Notes under the pieces: model-generated | What the model was told of the DNA's origin: nothing | Databases searched by the model: none | What the model saw: only the letters and a program-made list of their open reading frames with translations | NCBI GenBank assembly: GCA_013813755.1 | Contig: JACCRD010000245.1 | Location: 1-11,718 of the forward strand | Direction of reading: 5' to 3' | Source: Acidobacteriota bacterium | GTDB lineage: Bacteria > Acidobacteriota > Blastocatellia > Pyrinomonadales > Pyrinomonadaceae | DNA: 11,718 nt | Shown: positions 6,885 through 11,718 of the stretch, piece by piece | Layout: the number at the start of each line of letters is the position of its first letter | Position numbering within the stretch: the stretch's first letter is position 1 | Position numbers and translations under genes: made by a program

Positions 6885-6995
6885 TAGTTTTCCACCGCGA
6901 AGACCGGGAGTTGACGCTAAAAGAGACGCTAAGAAAACATAAAAATCTCGGCGTCTCTCCGCGTTTGTTCTCTCGGTCTCAGCGGTAAAAAACTA
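6885..6995. repeat. About 110-bp imperfect palindrome with internal GACGC-type units
   Basis: The arms 6885-6937 and 6945-6995 are imperfect reverse complements. The outer part pairs almost perfectly (TAGTTTT.ACCGC with GCGGT.AAAACTA, then AGACCGGGAG with CTCTCGGTCT allowing one G-T pair). The inner part pairs after a 2-base offset (AGAGACGC with GCGTCTCT). The left arm contains a direct repeat GACGCTAA at 6913-6920 and 6925-6932. The transcript would form a long hairpin after the pirin stop. The style, with short purine-rich units of GACGC and AGA type, recalls dispersed palindromic intergenic elements of many bacterial genomes. It may also end pirin transcription. No gene lies inside. Confidence 0.7.
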
Positions 6996-7031
6996 CCTTT
7001 AGCAACTTGGCTTAAACGCGTTCGTTTACGT

Positions 7032-7037
7032 TAAAAT
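7032..7037 (+). promoter_or_regulatory. Candidate -10 element for a leaderless transcript
   Basis: TAAAAT occupies -12 to -7 relative to GTG 7044, the spacing expected if transcription starts at the start codon itself. No Shine-Dalgarno site is present and the -35 region is poor (TTGGCT at 7007-7012, 19 bp upstream). Confidence 0.3.
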
Positions 7038-7043
7038 CATCGT

Positions 7044-8531
7044 GTGAATCAAAAATCAGCAACTCCAAAAGACGCGGCGACGGTTATTCTGCTCGATCAA
7101 AGTTTAACTGAAGTTCTCTGGGCGCAGCGCAATCCAAATCTCGCTTTTCTCGGCGGCTATCACGCTTTTCCAGGCGGAAAACTTGAAACGACCGACGCGG
7201 AAACAAAAGTTATTAATTGCGAAGACACGCGCCTTGCAAAATTTATTGCTTGCGCCGCACGCGAAACATTTGAAGAAGTCGGCGTTTTACTCGCGCGCAA
7301 CGGCGAAAAACTGACCAAAGGGCAGCGCGCTTCTTTGCACGACGATTTGATTTCAGGCAGATCTACTTTTGACGAAATTCTCGCGCATTGGAATTTATGG
7401 ATTGACGCCGCGGATTTTATCTACACAGGAATTTGGACAACGCCCGCTTTTTCGCCGGTTCGGTTCAAGACCAGATTTTTTCTCGCTGTCTGCCCACCAA
7501 AACAAATACCTTTTGCGGCAATCAGCGAACTGCAAAATGTTGAATTTACAAAACCGCTAGAAGCTTTGCGCCGTTGGAAAAATTCTGAAGTGCTGATTGC
7601 GCCACCGGTTTTACTGTCGCTCAAAGAACTGTCAACGACCGCCGATATACGCTTAGGGGCTGAAAAATTACTTAAAAAATCTCAAAAAAATGATGGTCAA
7701 ATTAGATACATCGAACTCAATCCGCGCATCATCTGTTTTCCACTCAAAACGGAAACTCTGCCGCCCGCGACGCATACCAATTGTTTTATTATCGGAGGCG
7801 AAGAATTCATCGTTGTTGACGCGGCAGCGCGAGAAAAAAACGAGCAGGACGCTTTACACGAACTGATTGATTCGCTCGTTGAGAAAAATTTTGTTTGCCG
7901 GGAAATTATCGTTTCGCATCTGCATAAAGATCATTTTGGCGGCGAAACTGCTTTGCAAAAACATCTGTTTGATAAGTTTGGCCTGCGCGTGTCGCTTGCG
8001 GCGCACAGACTGACGGCGGAAAGTTTGCGGGACAAAGTTAAAATTGAACGATTGATCGAAGGCGACGAGCGTTTTCGATTGAAGGATAAAACAGGCGAAA
8101 TGTTTGATCTAAAAGTTTTGCACGCGCCCGGACACGCCCGCGGGCATCTGTGTTTTTACGACGAAGAAACAGGGTTTCTTTTGGCTTCCGATAATGTTGT
8201 CGGATCAAATTCAGTCGTCATCGCGCTGCCGGAAGGCAATATGCAAAATTATTTAGATTCGCTTGAAAAAATGCGAAATTTGCCGAATCTCAAATTCTTG
8301 TGCGGTTCACACGGCTCGGCGATTTTTAACGCGAAAGGGAAAATTGACAAATACATCGAACATCGTCTGGAGCGCGAGCGGAAAATTTTGAGCGCGCTTG
8401 AAAACGGCGCGAAAAGTATAAAGGAAATTATCGAAAAAGTTTATACCGATATTTTACCTGAACTTTACAATTTGGCAGAAAAATCAATCGAAGCGCATTT
8501 GGAAAAACTTAAATCGGACGGGAAGATTTAA
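7044..8531 (+). CDS. Fusion of NUDT19-like Nudix hydrolase and LACTB2-like MBL-fold hydrolase
   Basis: This 495-aa protein has two enzymatic halves. Residues about 10-215 are a Nudix domain: HAFPGGKLE (40-48) and the helix AARETFEEVGV (71-81, with Arg73, Glu74, Glu77, Glu78) form a Nudix box split by about 15 extra residues, as in the NUDT19 group. The stretch TPAFSPVRFKTRFFLA and the later W-rich segment also fit NUDT19, a CoA-diphosphatase family. Residues about 225-430 are a metallo-beta-lactamase fold: HLHKDH (292-297), PGHARGH with His364, Asp383 in ASDN, and His423 in GSHGS. The tail (about 435-495) looks like the winged-helix end of LACTB2. All metal ligands are present in the MBL half. 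GTG 7044 is the only reasonable start. The substrate is unknown; hydrolysis of CoA or acyl-CoA-type molecules is an inference from NUDT19. Confidence 0.88.
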   Translation: MNQKSATPKDAATVILLDQSLTEVLWAQRNPNLAFLGGYHAFPGGKLETTDAETKVINCEDTRLAKFIACAARETFEEVGVLLARNGEKLTKGQRASLHDDLISGRSTFDEILAHWNLWIDAADFIYTGIWTTPAFSPVRFKTRFFLAVCPPKQIPFAAISELQNVEFTKPLEALRRWKNSEVLIAPPVLLSLKELSTTADIRLGAEKLLKKSQKNDGQIRYIELNPRIICFPLKTETLPPATHTNCFIIGGEEFIVVDAAAREKNEQDALHELIDSLVEKNFVCREIIVSHLHKDHFGGETALQKHLFDKFGLRVSLAAHRLTAESLRDKVKIERLIEGDERFRLKDKTGEMFDLKVLHAPGHARGHLCFYDEETGFLLASDNVVGSNSVVIALPEGNMQNYLDSLEKMRNLPNLKFLCGSHGSAIFNAKGKIDKYIEHRLERERKILSALENGAKSIKEIIEKVYTDILPELYNLAEKSIEAHLEKLKSDGKI

Positions 8532-8648
8532 ATTTTGTTGATGTTGGAGAACTTTTTGAGAAGGTAAGAAGAGGAGACAGGGAAAAGGAAAGCAAGTCTA
8601 AGTTAATGTTGTTGTCTTCTCAGCTCTTTTTTTTCGTCTTCTTAAAGT

Positions 8649-9362
8649 TTATTCGTCTGCTGTTAATTTTTCTGCTTCCAAAACTAACCGATACGGAAAG
8701 TATCTCTTGACGCGAATCTTTTTGAGGTTGGCGGCGCGAGCTAATCTTTTGAGTTCTGCTGGCGTGAACGAACGCAGAATAGAAAGTGAACCATCTTCGC
8801 GGACAAGCGGACTGATGCGAAAACCAGCGCAAAAAATCTTATACAGAAAATATGCTATCCGGTGGCGGTGAAGATCAATAATATAAATTTTGCGGTGGGT
8901 GACGCGCGTTATTTCTTCTAAAATTCGTACAACATTTTCGTTTGTAAAATGATGCGTAAAAAGCGAGCAAATTGTGTAATCAAAGGAATTATCGGCAAAG
9001 GGAAGCTTGAGCGCATCACCGCGAACAGAGAAAATTTCCGCAAAATTTTTTGATTCTTCAACAATTGCGTCTGCCGAACGCGCGTTTAGTTCTAAGCCGA
9101 AAAGGTGCGAGATTCGATTTTTACGGCGGGCGAATTTGGCGATAATCCGCAAAAGCTCGCCCGAACCCGCGCCAACATCGAGGACTGAAAAATTTTGCAG
9201 ATCTGATTTTTTAATTTCTCGCAGAAGCGTTTTTTTTAGCGCCCAGGCGTCGCCCGCTAGACGATTGACAAGGCGAATCTCACGCAAAAAAACGTCGTAT
9301 TCCTCGGGCGTATAATCGCCCGTATCGATTCTTTCAAGTTTGCCGCTGCGCGTTTTGAACAC
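8649..9362 (-). CDS. Class I SAM-dependent methyltransferase
   Basis: This 237-aa cytoplasmic protein has the Rossmann-type methyltransferase core. Motif I VLDVGAGSGEL is at residues 60-70, the acidic residue ending strand 2 is in FGLELN (88-93), motif II/III is in GDALKLPFADNSFD (115-128), and CSLFTHHFTNENVVRILEE (132-150) follows. This pattern is of the UbiE/Methyltransf_11 type, acting on a small molecule. The N-terminal segment (LERIDTGDYTPEEYDVFLRE) and the late VREDGSLSILRSFTPAEL resemble methyltransferases often found beside type III polyketide synthases and FAD-dependent oxidoreductases. Neither partner is in the window, so this hint is weak. The start is GTG 9362 with no Shine-Dalgarno site; TATTCT at -13 to -8 could be a -10 box for a nearly leaderless transcript. 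It faces the Nudix-MBL gene tail to tail. Confidence 0.88.
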   Translation of the reverse strand: MFKTRSGKLERIDTGDYTPEEYDVFLREIRLVNRLAGDAWALKKTLLREIKKSDLQNFSVLDVGAGSGELLRIIAKFARRKNRISHLFGLELNARSADAIVEESKNFAEIFSVRGDALKLPFADNSFDYTICSLFTHHFTNENVVRILEEITRVTHRKIYIIDLHRHRIAYFLYKIFCAGFRISPLVREDGSLSILRSFTPAELKRLARAANLKKIRVKRYFPYRLVLEAEKLTADE

Positions 9363-9445
9363 GGGGGAAAGAATAACAAAAATAAATCTAAAAAGTGTTG
9401 TTTTGAAATTTTTTTCGCCTTTGGAATAATTTCAGGCATTAATTC

Positions 9446-9475
9446 TTGACGGTGCGCCGCCTAAGCGGTTAAGTT
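9446..9475 (+). promoter_or_regulatory. Candidate promoter of the metallophosphoesterase
   Basis: TTGACG (9446-9451) matches the -35 consensus at 5/6 positions. TAAGTT (9470-9475), a weak -10, follows after 18 bp. ATG 9494 begins 19 nt after the -10 box, leaving a leader of about 12 nt. The call rests mainly on the -35 element. Confidence 0.3.
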
Positions 9476-9493
9476 TTCGATTAAAGAAAAGTT

Positions 9494-10780
9494 ATGGCAA
9501 AGGAATTTTATTTCGTGAGCGATTTGCACTTCGGCGGCGACGGCTCGCTGATGGTTTGCGATTACACCGCGGAATTTGTCGAGTTTTTGCAACGGCTCGC
9601 GCAAAAAACAAAAGAAACTGAATTAATAATCGCGGGCGACACATTCGGTTTCTGGGAACTGACAACCGTCACAGGAACGGCGCAGCTTGACGAAATTGTC
9701 AAATATCACACCGAGATTTTTGAGCAGTTAAAATTAACCGGCGCGAAAATCCAAATTACAATGATTGTCGGGAATCACGATTACGATTTGGCTTGCGACC
9801 CGCTTTACGTCGAAAAACTCCGAGCTTATAACATTCGTCTTGATACGTCGCTCGAACTGATCCGCGAAATAGGCGCTAAAAAAATCTGGATCGAACACGG
9901 ACAGCAAATTGATCCGTATAACGCCGCGACCGAATACGGCAACCTCAAGGCGTTGCCGCTCGGCTTTTTTATTACGGAAAGCCTGGTTAGCGGCGCGAGT
10001 AAATATTCTGTTTTCGGCGCGAGCGACTGGCTCAAAGATATTCGGTCGGTTGACGTGCGCTCAATCCCCGATTGGCTTGTATCAAATTATTTCTATCACG
10101 AGATGAATCTTCTTCTGCGGTGGCTGCTCATTCCTTTTCTGCTACTTCTGACAATTACCGCCGCCGCGCTGATCGCGCAATTCCTACAGTACGTCGGCTT
10201 TTTTGACGTCAATATTCTGCTCGATAATTCACTCGTGCGGGCGCTCGGTTTATTCGGCAATATTTTGAGCTGGATTATTACGGCGAGTATGTTTGTCTGG
10301 TTTTTCATCTTCGTCGTCGCTGTTCCGCTCTACATTATTTATCGCGATATTCGCCGCACGCTTAAACGGATGCAGATTTTTCCGACCTTCAAATCCGCGC
10401 CGACCAATGAAGCAAACAACATTTATCTCGAACGGGCGCGAGCCGTCTTCCGCGAACACCCGGAAGTCTGCGCATACATTTTTGGACACACGCACGACGC
10501 TTTTCTTGTCAAAGAAAACGGGCGCGTTATCATCAATACCGGCACGTGGCTCAAAATTCTCAAGCGTGTCTCCGTCAGATTCGGACTTCTGCCGGGCATT
10601 TATTACCCAACCTTTCGGCTAAACTATTTTAAGATTTACAGTGAAGCGGAAAAAATCGTCGTCAAATACGTCGAGTTAGCAAAAAAACCGACCGAGAAAC
10701 TAACGCTTCTCCAACGCTTTTTAATTTTCGGCAGAAAGCCTGATCCGGCAAAACCGATTCCGGCAAAAACCGTTTTGTAG
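9494..10780 (+). CDS. Metallophosphoesterase with inserted transmembrane segments
   Basis: This 428-aa protein carries every block of the calcineurin-like phosphoesterase fold: SDLHFGG (Asp10, His12), IIAGD (Asp49), VGNHDYD (Asn94, His95), EHGQQIDPYN (His135), and IFGHTHD (His332, His334). Between the fourth and last blocks lies a long insert of about 180 residues. It holds two strongly hydrophobic stretches at about 206-232 and 255-285, separated by a loop, so the enzyme should be anchored in the inner membrane with both catalytic parts on the same side. The C-terminal tail is basic and proline/lysine-rich. LpxH-type UDP-diacylglucosamine hydrolases share the fold but are peripheral and have GNRD in place of GNHD, so I do not assign that function. 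The substrate is unknown; a lipid or nucleotide-lipid phosphoester is possible from the membrane location (inference). Confidence 0.88.
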   Translation: MAKEFYFVSDLHFGGDGSLMVCDYTAEFVEFLQRLAQKTKETELIIAGDTFGFWELTTVTGTAQLDEIVKYHTEIFEQLKLTGAKIQITMIVGNHDYDLACDPLYVEKLRAYNIRLDTSLELIREIGAKKIWIEHGQQIDPYNAATEYGNLKALPLGFFITESLVSGASKYSVFGASDWLKDIRSVDVRSIPDWLVSNYFYHEMNLLLRWLLIPFLLLLTITAAALIAQFLQYVGFFDVNILLDNSLVRALGLFGNILSWIITASMFVWFFIFVVAVPLYIIYRDIRRTLKRMQIFPTFKSAPTNEANNIYLERARAVFREHPEVCAYIFGHTHDAFLVKENGRVIINTGTWLKILKRVSVRFGLLPGIYYPTFRLNYFKIYSEAEKIVVKYVELAKKPTEKLTLLQRFLIFGRKPDPAKPIPAKTVL

Positions 10781-10808
10781 ATGTTTCGTAAGTGTGACTG
10801 AATTTCTA

Positions 10809-10837
10809 TTGTGTTAATCAATAAATTGCTTTATAAC
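10809..10837 (+). promoter_or_regulatory. Candidate promoter upstream of the signal-peptide fragment
   Basis: TTGTGT (10809-10814) and TATAAC (10832-10837) are separated by 17 bp. The -10 box matches 5/6, the -35 only 3/6. It would drive the truncated secreted-protein fragment beginning at 10890. Confidence 0.3.
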
Positions 10838-10889
10838 ATATTCCGCAGTAAGAAAACTTTTAGATACAGGCTTTTTAATCAAGTTAAGT

Positions 10890-10970
10890 ATGAATAAAAA
10901 GGTCATCTTACTCAGTTTAATAGCCGTTAGCTGTCTGCTTTTCTTAAGCGAGGCATTGGTAAATGGGCAG
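10890..10970 (+). pseudogene. 5' remnant of a secreted or lipid-anchored protein gene
   Basis: From ATG 10890 the frame encodes a textbook signal peptide: MNKK, a hydrophobic core VILLSLIAVSCLLFL, and a small-residue end SEALVNGQ near residue 27. The Cys15 in AVSC is a poor lipobox. After about position 10970 the same frame runs for 36 more codons (stop at 10979-11081 region, TGA 11079-11081) but only through the antisense of a SpoIIM-like gene, so the mature protein has been lost. The intact frame of 63 aa might still be translated as a chimeric peptide. The simplest reading is that the original gene was convergent with the SpoIIM gene and lost its 3' part in the same deletion. The identity of the mature protein cannot be known. 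Confidence 0.5.
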
Positions 10971-11170
10971 CTTGGCAAGATAATTAACGATTTTCGGGTC
11001 GCGCGTTTCGACGCGGGCAATCGCCAAATCAGACGCGGCGCGGCGGTAAAGTTCGCCGAATTCGCGCACTTCCAGTTTTGACATTCGCGCAAGGAAAACT
11101 TTTCGAGCGTCGAAAGCAATTCTTCAAGCCGCTGCCAATTATTTTTTCGTTCCTTAATAAAACGGTTCAT
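10971..11170 (-). pseudogene. 5' remnant of a SpoIIM/DUF95 membrane protein gene, frameshifted and truncated
   Basis: From ATG 11170 the frame reads MNRFIKERKNNWQRLEELLS then TLEKFSLRE, a typical SpoIIM (stage II sporulation protein M, DUF95) N-terminus. The frame then leaves the family. A second frame, shifted by one base at about 11084, picks it up with SKLEVREFGELYRRAASDLA and IARVETRDPKIVNYL, also classic for the family. Similarity ends abruptly at about 10977, and a stop follows at 10944-10946. The roughly 250 residues that would hold the membrane helices are absent. Despite the name, DUF95 proteins occur widely outside spore formers, often next to RDD proteins and a MoxR ATPase; none of these is present here. 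One frameshift plus loss of most of the gene make this a confident pseudogene. Confidence 0.75.
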
Positions 11171-11178
11171 CTTGAATG

Positions 11179-11205
11179 TAGATTTTAGGTTTTAGACTTT
11201 AGATT
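11179..11205 (+). repeat. AT-rich octamer-like repeat, left inverted copy
   Basis: This 27-bp stretch consists of degenerate TTTAGATT-type units. Its reverse complement matches the right copy at 11330-11356 in about 21 of 27 positions. It starts 9 bp upstream of the SpoIIM remnant's start codon. Confidence 0.55.
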
Positions 11206-11329
11206 AGCAATGAAAATTCCAAAGCTTTGTGCGATAATTATTTTTATCAAAACAATAAACAATAATTATTAGAAAAGAATTTGGATATTCGATACAGAAA
11301 ATTAAGATGAAATCACCGAAAACTTTACC
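11206..11329. other. AT-rich intergenic stretch between the inverted repeats
   Basis: No coding frame is supported here. The stretch holds a 9-bp direct repeat ATAATTATT at 11234-11242 and 11262-11270; the second copy sits in a self-complementary AATAATTATT. The region probably contains the promoters of the SpoIIM remnant and of the ABC exporter, but no box pair is convincing. Confidence 0.4.
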
Positions 11330-11356
11330 AATCCAAAATCTAAAATTCAAAATCAA
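11330..11356 (+). repeat. AT-rich octamer-like repeat, right inverted copy
   Basis: Degenerate units of the form AATCCAAA, ATCTAAAA and TTCAAAAT run to within two bases of the GTG start at 11359. It is the inverted partner of 11179-11205. Such CCAAAATCTAAAA strings recur in intergenic DNA of several phyla, so this is probably a dispersed repeat. Its TAAAAT (11341-11346) could act as a -10 box for the exporter gene. Confidence 0.55.
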
Positions 11357-11358
11357 AA

Positions 11359-11718
11359 GTGTCCGAAGAAACGACGAAAGATAACGAAGAAGAAGCGATC
11401 GAGAAAACTTACGATTGGAACGTGACGAAACGCCTGCTTCGTTATCTCAAACCGTATTGGAAGATGGCGGCGGCGGCGCTCGCGCTGACGTTTGTGACGA
11501 ATATTTTAATTAGTCTGCAGCCGTATTTTACCAAAGTTGCGGTTGATGATTTTATTACGCCGAAACGAACCGACGGCATCTGGCTTTTTGCCTTTGCATT
11601 TTTCTGTCTGTTTCTTTTTCGATTCATTTTTTCATACGTTCAGGAAATTCTGCTCAACATTGTCGGACAGAAAGTGATGTTTGACCTGCGAACGCAGATT
11701 TACACCAAACTCCAGCAC
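11359..11718 (+). CDS. ABC exporter, N-terminal part (MsbA/MdlB-like permease-ATPase), 3' end missing
   Basis: The frame is open from GTG 11359 to the window edge (120 codons). After an acidic N-terminus rich in Glu and Asp come YDWNVTKRLLRYLKPYWKMA, a first helix (about residues 38-58), QPYFTKVAVDDFITPKR, a second helix (WLFAFAFFCLFLFRFIFSYV) and then EILLNIVGQKVMFDLRTQIYTKLQ. The last is the classic coupling-helix region of type I ABC exporters (cf. GQRVMYDLRxxLFxHLQ). The ATPase domain lies beyond the window. Such homodimeric or heterodimeric half-transporters export lipids, drugs or peptides; the substrate cannot be told. GTG is chosen because no upstream in-frame start fits and the N-terminal length is normal. 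No Shine-Dalgarno site: the AT-rich repeat abuts the start. Confidence 0.88.
   Translation, partial: MSEETTKDNEEEAIEKTYDWNVTKRLLRYLKPYWKMAAAALALTFVTNILISLQPYFTKVAVDDFITPKRTDGIWLFAFAFFCLFLFRFIFSYVQEILLNIVGQKVMFDLRTQIYTKLQH

Noticed and set aside
8557..8634. TGAGAAG (8557-8563) and CTTCTCA (8616-8622) followed by a run of eight T, as a terminator for the Nudix-MBL gene
   Set aside because: The arms are only 7 bp and 52 bases apart, so the hairpin would be weak. The T-run alone is not enough for a terminator call.
9494..10780. Assignment of the metallophosphoesterase as LpxH (lipid A pathway)
   Set aside because: It has GNHD in place of the LpxH-type GNRD, is far longer than LpxH, and carries a membrane insert; no lipid A genes are nearby.
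10814..11170. The 118-aa minus-strand open frame as an intact gene
   Set aside because: Only its first 29 codons match SpoIIM. The matching continuation lies in another frame, and the end of the frame crosses the rearrangement junction into unrelated sequence.
1..11718. CRISPR array, tRNA or rRNA genes, transposase or integrase genes, phage or defence systems
   Set aside because: I found no regularly spaced identical repeats, no cloverleaf or rRNA-like stretch, and no protein with transposase, integrase, nuclease-defence or phage motifs.

Overview
The window is ordinary bacterial chromosome of moderate GC content (mid-40s percent by eye), densely packed with housekeeping and stress-type genes on both strands. 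The mix fits a Gram-negative, non-model lineage. It includes a MurJ flippase, a pirin, a LACTB2-like protein fused to Nudix, a SpoIIM remnant, an MsbA-type exporter, weak Shine-Dalgarno sites and several GTG starts. My best guess is Acidobacteriota, Blastocatellia/Pyrinomonadaceae-like, but this rests on protein style and not on a marker gene.

Layout. 1-1762 (+): the 3' part of murJ (lipid II flippase), overlapped by a small alkyltransferase-like DNA-repair protein with Trp in place of the MGMT cysteine. 1831-3843 (-): an acyl-CoA-reductase-like SDR followed by NAD kinase, probably one transcript. 4076-4288 (+): an unrecognised 70-aa protein whose stop overlaps that of a convergent PIG3-type quinone oxidoreductase (4285-5289, -). 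5423-6052 (+): a NarL/LuxR-type response regulator whose receiver domain has lost its phosphorylation site. 6182-6883 (+): a pirin. 7044-8531 (+): a Nudix-MBL fusion. 8649-9362 (-): a SAM methyltransferase. 9494-10780 (+): a metallophosphoesterase with a membrane insert. 10781-11358: a degraded, repeat-rich region. 11359-end (+): the start of an ABC exporter.

The genes do not form one pathway. The theme that recurs is redox and NADP chemistry (NAD kinase next to an SDR, then a quinone oxidoreductase), alongside housecleaning and repair enzymes (ATL, Nudix). I see no defence system, CRISPR array, prophage, tRNA or rRNA.

The most unusual parts are non-coding or broken. At 10890-11170 the 5' ends of two convergent genes (a secreted protein and a SpoIIM/DUF95 membrane protein) are joined head to head, as if a deletion removed both 3' halves. 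A roughly 110-bp imperfect palindrome built on a short repeated unit sits at 6885-6995. An inverted pair of AT-rich octamer-like repeats brackets the region upstream of the ABC exporter.
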